Under the pieces are notes generated by a model. The model saw nothing but the letters and a program-made list of their open reading frames with translations, did not search any database and was not told the DNA's origin. Shown here piece by piece: positions 1 to 7,110 of a stretch of DNA of 11,512 nt. The position numbers and the translations under genes are program-made. How positions within the stretch are numbered: position 1 is the first letter of the stretch; the number at the start of each line of letters is the position of its first letter. Origin of the DNA: JBCCWR01 sp039193385 (lineage in GTDB: Bacteria > Verrucomicrobiota > Verrucomicrobiia > Methylacidiphilales > JBCCWR01); NCBI GenBank assembly GCA_039193385.1, contig JBCCWR010000073.1, positions 1-11,512 of the forward strand, read 5' to 3'.

Positions 1-1
1 A

Positions 2-283
2 AAAACTCCAAGCATCAAGAAATTTGCCGCCTCAAGCGGGATCATCCCAAACGGTTTTAAAAATAAATTTAATAGAGCGCTTTTTGACTCCTTGCAGGAC
101 TCCACCTGGAATTTTGTGGTCGATATCATTGCTCAATCCGCCCAACAACTCGGCAACCGCTTCATAGCTCAGGCTGAAAAAAGAGCCTGGCTCCATTTAG
201 CTATTGATAAAGAAAATGGAAAAATCATCGATAGAAGAATTGGGCACATTACCAATGAAGCAGAAACCGTTTTAAAAAAATAA
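2..283 (+). CDS. C-terminal end of a Verru_Chthon cassette A-like protein (5' truncated by window edge)
   Basis: The reading frame is open from the first bases of the window to the TAA at 281-283, so this is the tail of a longer gene and not a small gene starting at the TTG at 92. About 93 residues are visible. The part from position 95 on encodes a segment starting QDSTWNF and including NRFIAQAEKRAWLHLAIDK, which matches the last 54 residues of the complete protein encoded at 544-3873: 50 of 54 residues and about 150 of 162 bases agree in my hand alignment. Here the protein runs on for nine residues (EAETVLKK region) beyond that shared end. Upstream the match weakens, with only F..RAL.DS recognisable. 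From memory, a terminal segment of this type (W-N...D-I-I-A-Q-S...W-L-H-x-A-I-D...G-x-x-I-D-R) closes Verru_Chthon cassette protein A. The gene is therefore probably a second A paralogue just upstream. Whether it is full length cannot be seen. Confidence 0.72.
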   Translation, partial: KTPSIKKFAASSGIIPNGFKNKFNRALFDSLQDSTWNFVVDIIAQSAQQLGNRFIAQAEKRAWLHLAIDKENGKIIDRRIGHITNEAETVLKK

Positions 284-543
284 ATTAAACAGAGCTCTTA
301 ATAACAATAGAAGTCTACGAAAACAATTTGATTGCTTGAAATATACAAAAAATATGCTTAAATTTTATATTTATCACCAATCAACATATGTGCAATGTAA
401 ATACATATTCCTTTAAAAATCAGTCATCTGGTGGGTTGACTCTTGTTGATTTACTCCTTTCAACATCCCAGGCCCATCGACCAGACCCAGCCAGGCTCAC
501 CCTAGCCCAAAGAACGATCTATCTAAGATAAGGACTAGATGTC
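284..543. other. Spacer between the two cassette-A-like genes, probable promoter region
   Basis: There is no credible coding frame in these 260 bases. The first half (about 290-420) is very A+T rich and the second half is more balanced. An 8-base palindrome AGAGCTCT follows the upstream stop, but it has no T-run and is not a convincing terminator. A weak promoter candidate for the downstream gene is TTGAAA at 336-341 with TAAATT at 359-364 (17-base spacer). A TTGACT at 436-441 has no matching -10 box. The promoter is inferred only, and the upstream transcript could simply read through. Confidence 0.4.
530..534 (+). promoter_or_regulatory. Shine-Dalgarno sequence of the cassette A gene
   Basis: AAGGA lies 9 bases before the ATG at 544 and fixes that start. 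An ATG at 539 is in another frame and too close. It is the only convincing ribosome binding site I could find among the genes of this window. Confidence 0.65.
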
Positions 544-3500
544 ATGTCATCGCATCCAACAACTACCAGGATCAATGCTCAGACTAAACCTAGATCTAAA
601 CCTAAACCTAAATCAAAGGGCTTTGCTTTAGTCATAGCCTTAATTATGATCCTGCTTCTCACCGTTCTGGTCCTTTCCTTCTTTACCAAGGCAACGGGCA
701 GATTGTGGATTACAGAGAGTCAGATCAGAACCATGAACGCCGATATCATCTGTCGCGCCGGTCTCTCGGCTATTGAAGGCGACCTGGCTCTTGAAATCAA
801 AGAAAGTGCCACCAAAGAACCCGATACCAGCTCCAGCTTAGTCGATCAGCCCGGCTTTGAAAGAATCATCAAAATAAGTCGGGGAGACACCTCTTTTAAT
901 CATTCCGAAGCCATCATCAACGGTTCCTTCAGCGCTTCAACTTCAGACCAGGGAGACTTCAAAATACCCCCCTCAGAATGGAACAAACCCTTGTTCAATG
1001 ATGCCCCTTTACCGGAAGGCTCCACGCCCAACTGGGTCTACCTCGATAAAGCGATTGAAATCGCCTCCTCTCCACAAAAAAACACCGTCGGTCGCTTCGC
1101 CTACATTATCTATGACACCGGAGCTTTGCTCGATGCCAATGCCACAGGTCATGATGCCAAGGTTGCCTCCGAGCTAGCCTATAAAGGCGGTCCTACCTGG
1201 TTTGACTTAGAAGAACTCTTCGATGAAACCGCTGATCCTCTCACCCAGCAAACCATCACCAACATTCCCAACTATAGACTCTCAGACTGGGAAGACTACA
1301 GTGGGGGACAAGCCGAAGCCTTTTTTCATAGAACAGCCTTTAAACTCCCCTATATCACTCCTGATGTATCAGGAAATATCTTTGAATCCCGCCAGGCTCT
1401 TCTGGGATATTTTGAGAAAAGAGGCCTTGCCTCGCAACCCTCTTCAAGTCATCCCGCCCGCTACTTTAGAACTTTCTCCAGCACGCGGTCAGGTGTCTCT
1501 TCCACGCAACTCAGCCAGCCCGTCTACGCTCAAAATACAACCATTGTCTCTTATGATGATCAGGGAAATGAGGTCTCTTACCAGGTAAAAGAGGGTGACG
1601 TTGCCATCCAACGAAAATTTTCCCTGGCCAAGCTGGCCTGGCTCAGATACGACGGGCCCAACACAGAAGCTTTTCCTCAACTCACAGAAGAAGCCATCAA
1701 GCAGTCTTTTGGTCTCAAATGGAATGATGAGAAAAAGCAGTGGGATTATACATCTCCAGATGGCAATGAACCTGCTTCCAGCATAAAGGACATCATCAAC
1801 TCGCCGCCTCAAGAAAGAGAACCGGACTTTTTTGAACGCCTCAAAACCGCTTTCTATAACTTTGATCAAGACGCTTATTCTGTCGGCACCACCATTTCCA
1901 ACAACTTATGCCCAGACTATAACGTCTTAGACAGCTCCGTTGACCTCCACATCCTCCAGATAGGGTCCAACATCATTGACAGCGCAGACAGGGACAATGC
2001 TCCCACACAACTAGCCATGAAATTGGCCGGCTTCGAAATAGCGGCTCCCGGAGTGGAAGACCTTCCCTATGTTCAAACATTAAATTTTGGTAGAACCCAT
2101 GAGATAACCTACGACAGCACTTACGGTAACGACGCCGACAACTACTACAGATACGATATGGAAAGAATGCATGTGACTTGTGTGCCCGGTTTGTTCAACC
2201 CCCACCGGAAATCGCTCGTCCCAGACCAGGAAGATGTCGTCACCCACATCAAACTCGAAATCACTTCAGGCATCCTCAATGATATCCGAGAAATTACGGC
2301 TGACTTTGTGCCGGTTGATATTACCAATGAACACCCCTACCTGGATGAACCGAGTTTAAATTTGCCAGCAGACTTATCTTCTCCAAGTGTAATTCCCCCC
2401 ATCATCATTGCCGCTTCTAATTTTGAGTCCTACCGCTACCAACACAGAACCATAGGAACCGAGCACAATGAACAAACAGACGATACGCTTATAGATCAGG
2501 GTGTTATGATGAGGGACAACCAAGATGCCCATGGCTGGATTTTATACGATTACTCTGATGATGTAACCGGAAGTCCGGATTATATTCGCAGCCCGGGCCG
2601 AACGGAAGACTTGGACATTAGCGTGGATCTCAAAGATTTTCAGGTCATGGTAAGCTACAGCATTGATGGCGGCAACACCTGGCAGGCCTATAACTACCTG
2701 GGAGGCCCTCCCGGGCTAGCCTCACTAGGTGGTATACAGCTCGATACCGATGCCAATGTTGTTGGCTTCAGACTGCCCATGCCTTACACTACTTCGGCTA
2801 CGAACAAGAAAGGAAAGCCTTTAATCCTTGATAATCCCTTTGACGCTATTAAGGGAAATTTAGACGGAGGGAATAGGCGCCATTTTCTCCTCATTGATCC
2901 CCGCACCGATCGTTTCGGTCCCATTTTTAGTGCTAGAAATGATTACTATCCATACATCATCCCTGAAACATCCGAAAAGATTAATGCTACACTACCTTAT
3001 CGTGACTTCCAGAATGGCGTAAATCAACTCGTTGTGCAGGAGCAACCTGGGTTCGGCGATCCAGAGAAACACCATGGGAAGAATTTAATCTTAGAGTACA
3101 TGGTTAGTGGCTCCTTTGATGAGCTGCACTTTGCCGACCCAGACGGCGTCACCCGCATACCCGATGCCGCACTCGACGATGAAGGAAACCCTTTCACTAA
3201 AGCCAACTATGAAGACCCCGCGCACCCCGGCCGCCCTTTAGTGCTCAACCGCCCCTTCAGAAGCGTTGGCGAACTCGGCTATGTCTACCGGGATGTGCCC
3301 TGGAAAACATTAGACCTTCATAATGAAAACAGTGGAGACGCTAAGCTTGCTGACCTTTTTTCTGTTCGCTATGAGCCTCCTGTCAGCCGCGGTAGACTCA
3401 ACCTAACATCCCTCAGAAAACGCTGGGGAGATGACACTTCCATCTTACAAACCATCCTCCAAGGCGCGGGCAGAGAGATGTCCCTGGATGATCCCACGAC

Positions 3501-3873
3501 TGATACGATTGATGGCGATCTATCCAGCCTTGCTGCAACACTCAAAACGCAACTCGATACTATGGAGGATTTTAGTGATATCTTAGAAGTCCTCGGCCAC
3601 AGTGAGATCCAAACCAAGCTCGAAGAGCTCGCCCAGGGTGATGTATCCGGCAGCCAATTCTCAAAAAGCAGGCGTGAATTCCTGGCCAGAGCTCTTCTTG
3701 ATTCCGTGCAGGACTCCACCTGGAATTTTATGGTCGATATCATTGCTCAATCTGGCCAACAACTCGGCAACCGCTTCATAGCACAAGCCGAAAAAAGAGC
3801 CTGGCTCCATTTAGCTATTGATAAAGAAAACGGAAAAATCATCGATAGAAGAATTGAATATATCACCAATTAA
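544..3873 (+). CDS. Verru_Chthon cassette protein A-like large pilin-like surface/secretion protein
   Basis: The protein has 1109 residues. Residues 1-26 are basic and Pro/Lys rich. Residues 27-48 form one hydrophobic helix (GFALVIALIMILLLTVLVL) that resembles the N-terminus of PilX/GspK-type minor pilins. It lacks the Glu at +5 of ordinary prepilins: after the Gly the sequence runs F-A-L-V-I. A polar helix follows (about 52-90), then about 1000 residues of Asp- and Pro-rich, probably beta-rich exported sequence. Near the C-terminus, GRLNLTS (950-956) recalls the 'INLNTA'-type motif of GspK-like proteins, and residues 1056-1109 form the conserved terminal segment shared with the gene at 2-283. 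From memory these traits and the length match TIGR-type Verru_Chthon cassette protein A; I could not run the model. It probably sits in the inner membrane by its N-terminal helix with the bulk outside the cytoplasm. The next gene starts 16 bases after its stop and a prepilin gene follows, so these are likely one operon. No frameshift is seen. Function is unknown in the family. Confidence 0.8.
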   Translation: MSSHPTTTRINAQTKPRSKPKPKSKGFALVIALIMILLLTVLVLSFFTKATGRLWITESQIRTMNADIICRAGLSAIEGDLALEIKESATKEPDTSSSLVDQPGFERIIKISRGDTSFNHSEAIINGSFSASTSDQGDFKIPPSEWNKPLFNDAPLPEGSTPNWVYLDKAIEIASSPQKNTVGRFAYIIYDTGALLDANATGHDAKVASELAYKGGPTWFDLEELFDETADPLTQQTITNIPNYRLSDWEDYSGGQAEAFFHRTAFKLPYITPDVSGNIFESRQALLGYFEKRGLASQPSSSHPARYFRTFSSTRSGVSSTQLSQPVYAQNTTIVSYDDQGNEVSYQVKEGDVAIQRKFSLAKLAWLRYDGPNTEAFPQLTEEAIKQSFGLKWNDEKKQWDYTSPDGNEPASSIKDIINSPPQEREPDFFERLKTAFYNFDQDAYSVGTTISNNLCPDYNVLDSSVDLHILQIGSNIIDSADRDNAPTQLAMKLAGFEIAAPGVEDLPYVQTLNFGRTHEITYDSTYGNDADNYYRYDMERMHVTCVPGLFNPHRKSLVPDQEDVVTHIKLEITSGILNDIREITADFVPVDITNEHPYLDEPSLNLPADLSSPSVIPPIIIAASNFESYRYQHRTIGTEHNEQTDDTLIDQGVMMRDNQDAHGWILYDYSDDVTGSPDYIRSPGRTEDLDISVDLKDFQVMVSYSIDGGNTWQAYNYLGGPPGLASLGGIQLDTDANVVGFRLPMPYTTSATNKKGKPLILDNPFDAIKGNLDGGNRRHFLLIDPRTDRFGPIFSARNDYYPYIIPETSEKINATLPYRDFQNGVNQLVVQEQPGFGDPEKHHGKNLILEYMVSGSFDELHFADPDGVTRIPDAALDDEGNPFTKANYEDPAHPGRPLVLNRPFRSVGELGYVYRDVPWKTLDLHNENSGDAKLADLFSVRYEPPVSRGRLNLTSLRKRWGDDTSILQTILQGAGREMSLDDPTTDTIDGDLSSLAATLKTQLDTMEDFSDILEVLGHSEIQTKLEELAQGDVSGSQFSKSRREFLARALLDSVQDSTWNFMVDIIAQSGQQLGNRFIAQAEKRAWLHLAIDKENGKIIDRRIEYITN
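583..617 (+). repeat. Imperfect hexamer repeat (CTAAAC/CCTAAA type) inside the cassette A gene
   Basis: Four near-copies of a (C)CTAAA unit follow one another, one altered to CTAGAT. They encode the basic, proline-rich stretch TKPRSKPKPKSKG just before the membrane helix. A unit of six bases would add or remove Lys-Pro pairs without changing the frame. Confidence 0.5.
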
Positions 3874-3889
3874 ACAAAAAAGATTAATT

Positions 3890-4687
3890 ATGATGCTCGT
3901 TAAAAACCAACTTTCTCTCTACCTGCTGGGAGCTTTTTATGTGATTATGATCTTACCTGTAGGGGCTCAAACAAAACCACCTATTACAGCTCCCCCTGTG
4001 GTAACCCCGCCCCATTCAAGTAAATGGAAAATAGAAATTTCTGGAAAACAAAAGCAAGATAACCCTAAAGAAAATAAGCAAAACTACATAAGTGTTAAAA
4101 ACATTGAAGGGGTTATGGGACCCAAAACCGGTATAGTTACCCTAACCTATTCCTCCGGTCGTAAAGAAACTTATTACAGTACTATGTCATCCCAACTCAT
4201 CCGGAGTCCTCAAAATGCAAAAAATAAATTTTTCCGTTATACGGCAGCAGATAAAAAAAAGGGGATTCCATACTACTACGCCGCCAGTCGTTACTTTGTA
4301 ACAGGTTTCCCTGGTTTATGCACAATGACTGAAAAGGATTTTACAGGCATTTTAGAACATGAAGAACTAGGCTCTGTTGCCCTCTATCAGATTGAAGCCG
4401 TTCCTCGCAAAATCAACCCCAACCCAACGGAGCAGCAACTTATAGACGTCTATCCCCAAGAATTTGTTTACCTTCCACCCGACGGTCCTCAAGTCAATGT
4501 AAAGGCTTACTTTGATATAGAGACTGGTCTACCTATAAGAGCTATTGTAGATAACCTTGTTTATAATTTTACAATTCAAAAAGGAAATTACAAGGACCCC
4601 GTCTTACCTCAAGCAGCTCAGGAGCAGCTCCATAAAAGTGTTATGCTACAACGACTCAAAACCGCTTTAAAAAACACCAGCAGCTAA
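3890..4687 (+). CDS. Secreted protein of unknown function in the cassette locus
   Basis: I do not recognise this protein. I chose the ATG at 3890 (265 residues), which gives a clean signal peptide: MMLVKNQ, a hydrophobic core at about 8-24, and a likely signal peptidase I site after V-G-A (residue 26). The in-frame ATG at 3818 would add 24 polar residues and overlap the A gene by 56 bases. The mature part begins with a Pro/Thr-rich linker (about 28-42). A mixed beta-type domain follows, with many Tyr and Lys residues (for example KETYYSTMS, GIPYYYAASRYF) and a late strand pair around AYFDIETGLPIRAIV (206-220). That pattern faintly recalls LolA-like or outer-membrane carrier folds, but this is speculation. 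There is a single Cys in the mature part (about 144) and no lipobox. It lies 16 bases after the A stop and 26 bases before the prepilin gene, so a role with them in the cell envelope is likely. No Shine-Dalgarno is apparent. Confidence 0.7.
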   Translation: MMLVKNQLSLYLLGAFYVIMILPVGAQTKPPITAPPVVTPPHSSKWKIEISGKQKQDNPKENKQNYISVKNIEGVMGPKTGIVTLTYSSGRKETYYSTMSSQLIRSPQNAKNKFFRYTAADKKKGIPYYYAASRYFVTGFPGLCTMTEKDFTGILEHEELGSVALYQIEAVPRKINPNPTEQQLIDVYPQEFVYLPPDGPQVNVKAYFDIETGLPIRAIVDNLVYNFTIQKGNYKDPVLPQAAQEQLHKSVMLQRLKTALKNTSS

Positions 4688-4713
4688 ATTTTCAAAATGA
4701 TGCATAACACACT

Positions 4714-5250
4714 ATGAAAAACTTGCTTACCCATTTCAGAAAACACAGAGGATTTTCTCTTGTAGAAGTTGTTCTAGCATTAGCCGTCTTCAGCTTTTCT
4801 CTTGTCAGTTTGATGGGATTGATACCGCTGGGACTTAATGCAAATAGTAATAATGGGGCTCGTCTGCAACTCGCACAAACCATGTCGTCTATGTGTGATA
4901 GTTTATCCAATGGACCGGTGGATAACGAAGGCCTCAGCATCTTTCCTTATCCTCTCAGCCACGAGGATTTCATGGTGACGCTAACTCCTGGAAGTTCTGA
5001 ATCCTACGGTCTTCTGGATGATGGCACTTTGTGTAACAATACTCGCCAGGAACCAAACCGTATAGGAACCGTACGCATAGAACAAGGTACTCCCAATTCA
5101 TCTAACCTTCTAACCAACTTTCCTAAAATACCCGTTTTTATCAGTATCGCTATTCCAGAATCGGCTCAATGGGAAAATGGGCAATGGGAAAAACATAAGG
5201 AATATTTAGAAACGATTCTCTATGTCCCCTACAAAAACATTTCCCAGTAA
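4714..5250 (+). CDS. Verru_Chthon cassette protein B-like prepilin (type IV pilin-like N-terminus)
   Basis: This is a 178-residue protein with a textbook class III prepilin signal. A short basic leader (MKNLLTHFRKHRG) is followed by cleavage after Gly13 and a mature N-terminus FSLVE, in which Glu18 is the +5 glutamate. The hydrophobic helix runs to about residue 42 (LALAVFSFSLVSLMGLIPLG). The IPLGLN motif at the helix end is what I remember of Verru_Chthon cassette protein B. The rest is a small globular domain with two or three Cys (61, about 108) and ends ETILYVPYKNISQ. Known for the motif: a PilD-type prepilin peptidase cleaves and N-methylates such proteins, which then assemble into a pilus or pseudopilus. 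It is the last gene of the plus-strand block, 26 bases after the secreted protein, and no cassette C or D gene follows before the opposing dtd gene. The start is fixed by the leader peptide; no Shine-Dalgarno is seen. Confidence 0.8.
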   Translation: MKNLLTHFRKHRGFSLVEVVLALAVFSFSLVSLMGLIPLGLNANSNNGARLQLAQTMSSMCDSLSNGPVDNEGLSIFPYPLSHEDFMVTLTPGSSESYGLLDDGTLCNNTRQEPNRIGTVRIEQGTPNSSNLLTNFPKIPVFISIAIPESAQWENGQWEKHKEYLETILYVPYKNISQ

Positions 5251-5280
5251 ATAAAAACCCTGCAGAAAACTAAACGGGTT
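5251..5280 (-). terminator. Weak candidate terminator of the tyrS-dtd transcript
   Basis: On the minus strand a 5-base stem AACCC/GGGTT (5276-5280 with 5256-5260) with a 15-base loop is followed directly by TTTTTAT. It lies about 40 bases after the dtd stop, in the gap between the convergent prepilin and dtd genes. The short stem makes it weak. On the plus strand no T-run follows, so I see no clear terminator for the cassette genes. Confidence 0.3.
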
Positions 5281-5321
5281 ATTCACAGCTTCTTATTCTT
5301 AAGAAAAGATATGCTTCAAAC

Positions 5322-5801
5322 TCATTCTTTATTTTTGGAATCAAGAATGAGAGTCACAGGACCTTCATTGGTCAGAGATACTTTCATGCCAGCTCCAAAG
5401 ACTCCACTTTTTACCTTACCCTCAAGCACTTGCTCCATACTTTTCAGAAAAAGCTCATAAAGCGGAATGGCGTCACTGGGCCTGGCTGCACGATGATAAG
5501 AGGGCTTGGTTCCCTTTTTATAACTGGCAAATAAAGTAAACTGGCTGATTACTAAGGCTTCACCTGATAGATCAAGTAAACTACTATCTCCCACACCTTT
5601 TGAGGCATCGGAATCAAACAACCTTATTTGACTTATTTTTTTAACCAACCAAGTGACATCTTCTTGGGTATCGCCTTCTGTAATCCCTAAAAAAATCACC
5701 AGCCCCTGTCCAATCGTTTTCTTGGTCTTGCTAACCTCAAACTCAATCTCATGCTTAATAACAACGTCAGCCTGACTGACACGCTGCAAAACAACTCTCA
5801 T
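5322..5801 (-). CDS. dtd: D-aminoacyl-tRNA deacylase (D-Tyr-tRNA deacylase)
   Basis: Dtd hydrolyses the ester bond of D-aminoacyl-tRNA (and Gly-tRNA-Ala) in the cytoplasm, freeing tRNAs charged with the wrong chirality. The 159-residue protein begins MRVVLQRVSQADV, carries the signature SQFTLFA (86-92), the GTKPSYHRAARP segment (97-108) and NEGPVTLILDS (145-155), whose Gly-Pro is the cis dipeptide used for chiral selection. The usual length is about 145; the extra residues are mostly in the hairpin at 16-30 (KHEIEFEVSKTKKTI) and at the Lys-rich C-terminus. Its ATG is 4 bases after the tyrS stop, so the two form an operon, which fits its job of clearing D-Tyr placed on tRNA-Tyr by that enzyme. 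It converges on the prepilin gene. No Shine-Dalgarno is visible, so it may depend on translation coupled to tyrS. Confidence 0.96.
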   Translation of the reverse strand: MRVVLQRVSQADVVIKHEIEFEVSKTKKTIGQGLVIFLGITEGDTQEDVTWLVKKISQIRLFDSDASKGVGDSSLLDLSGEALVISQFTLFASYKKGTKPSYHRAARPSDAIPLYELFLKSMEQVLEGKVKSGVFGAGMKVSLTNEGPVTLILDSKNKE

Positions 5802-5805
5802 AAAA

Positions 5806-6984
5806 CTAAGCTATTAGCTTCACAAAAAATTTCTTACCGGATTGAAGAATGTCACCCTCTTTCACTTCCACCTCAGCTTTAGGATCTATGACTTTTTCAC
5901 TATTCATTTTAACTGCTCCCTGCTGCACAAGGCGCCGCGCTTCCGAATTACTTTTCACAGCCCCACATTCTGTAAGAAGCTTACAGATCCATATAGGATT
6001 TTCAGAAATCTTAAACGCCTCCAGATTAGCCTCAGAAAGATCTTTCTTGGAAAATTTCTTTTCAAAATCTTCACGCGCGGATTGACCACTTGGACTTCCA
6101 TGAAAGCGAGCCACTATGGCGGATGCCAGTTGTTTCTTGGCCTCCATAGGATGGTCCGGAGTTGGCTCAGAAAGTTCATAATAGGAACCTAGCATTTTCC
6201 GCCACGCCTTCATGGTTTCATCTGAAATCGACATCACCTTTCCAAACATATCATGAGGCGCATCTAGAATTCCTACGGCATTATCAAGCGACTTACTCAT
6301 TTTCTTCTCACCATCCAGCCCGGTCAGAATAGGTAAAACAATGACAACTTGCGGCTCTTGCCCGTTTGTTTTCTGCAAATCACGACCGACCAGATTATTA
6401 AAAAGTTGATCATTCCCCCCAAGCTCCACGTCTGATTTCACCATCACCGAATCATAACCTTGCATAAGAGGATACTGAAATTCCGTCAGGGTAATGGATT
6501 GCTGATTCTCATAACGTTTACGAAAGTCTTCACGCTCCAGCAACTGAGCCACTGTCATTTGTGAATTCAGCTTGAGCACATCCGCATAGCCAAATGAGCC
6601 AAACCACTCGCTATTATAACGAATCTCTGTGAGCTCTTTTTTCAAGACTTTAAAGACTTGCTCAGTGTATGTCTGGGCATTTTCTTTGACTTGCTGTTCG
6701 CTTAAAGCAGGTCGCGTTTTGGAACGCCCGGTCGGATCGCCAATCATAGCCGTATAATCACCAATAATAATGACAGCCTGATGGCCAAAATCCTGAAACT
6801 GACGGATTTTATCCAACACCACAACATGGCCGAGATGCAAGTCAGGGGATGAAGGATCAAAACCTAACTTCACCCGAAGCTTCTTTCCTCTTTTAAGCTT
6901 ATCCAGAAGCGCACCTTCGGAATGCACCTGATTCACACCATCCACCAAAATTTTAAGTTGTTCTTCTGCAACAGGAATATTCAT
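5806..6984 (-). CDS. tyrS: Tyrosyl-tRNA synthetase
   Basis: A class I aminoacyl-tRNA synthetase that activates L-Tyr with ATP and charges tRNA-Tyr in the cytoplasm. The 392-residue protein shows the HIGH-type motif HLGH (50-53) in GFDPSSPDLHLGH, the ATP/Tyr pocket GDYTAMIGDPTGR (75-87), the tyrosine-binding segment YPLMQGYDS (171-179), GGNDQLFN (189-196) and the KMSKS loop (228-232). A C-terminal S4 RNA-binding domain (about 333-392) carries SEARRLVQQGAVK. The form of the sequence (PDLHLGH, FQDFGHQ) is that of the TyrRS type common in Proteobacteria and related phyla, with an intact length for the family. The ATG at 6984 follows the rpsA terminator by only 36 bases, so the gene needs either readthrough from rpsA or a promoter that overlaps the terminator. 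I found no T-box, which would not be expected outside Gram-positive bacteria. Only a poor purine stretch (AAAAGAGA) serves as ribosome site. Confidence 0.97.
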   Translation of the reverse strand: MNIPVAEEQLKILVDGVNQVHSEGALLDKLKRGKKLRVKLGFDPSSPDLHLGHVVVLDKIRQFQDFGHQAVIIIGDYTAMIGDPTGRSKTRPALSEQQVKENAQTYTEQVFKVLKKELTEIRYNSEWFGSFGYADVLKLNSQMTVAQLLEREDFRKRYENQQSITLTEFQYPLMQGYDSVMVKSDVELGGNDQLFNNLVGRDLQKTNGQEPQVVIVLPILTGLDGEKKMSKSLDNAVGILDAPHDMFGKVMSISDETMKAWRKMLGSYYELSEPTPDHPMEAKKQLASAIVARFHGSPSGQSAREDFEKKFSKKDLSEANLEAFKISENPIWICKLLTECGAVKSNSEARRLVQQGAVKMNSEKVIDPKAEVEVKEGDILQSGKKFFVKLIA

Positions 6985-7019
6985 TATAAATTGATCTCTT
7001 TTATTAATGACTCGATGTT

Positions 7020-7054
7020 AAAACAAAGAACCCGGCGCTTTTGTGCCGGGCTCT
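7020..7054 (-). terminator. Intrinsic terminator downstream of rpsA
   Basis: On the minus strand AGAGCCCGGC pairs with GCCGGGTTCT (10 bp including one G-U in RNA) around an 8-base loop and is followed by TTGTTTT. The U-tract is on the minus-strand side only, so it acts on the rpsA transcript, about 57 bases after the rpsA stop. A further inverted repeat AGATAA/TTATCT (7060-7076) sits between the stop and this stem. Confidence 0.85.
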
Positions 7055-7110
7055 GTTGTAGATAAATTAATTATCTGAGCAAACAAGAAGTCGAATTCTC
7101 GAAGATACTC

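Noticed and set aside
92..283. A separate small gene starting at a TTG
   Set aside because: The same frame is open to the window's left edge and matches the A protein tail, so it is the end of a longer gene.
1489..1869. Antisense open frame within the A gene (others at 3369-3743 and, opposite rpsA, 8117-8497)
   Set aside because: These mirror the codon structure of real genes on the other strand and show no recognisable protein features.
3818..3889. Longer start for the secreted protein
   Set aside because: It overlaps the A gene by 56 bases and puts 24 polar residues before a perfectly placed signal peptide.
5281..5321. Terminator from the TTCTTAAGAA palindrome between the convergent genes
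   Set aside because: The arms meet without a loop and are purely A/T apart from two bases, so a stable hairpin is unlikely.
6983..6988. TATAAT on the minus strand at the tyrS start
   Set aside because: It overlaps the ATG itself, so the transcript would start inside the gene, and no -35 box fits.
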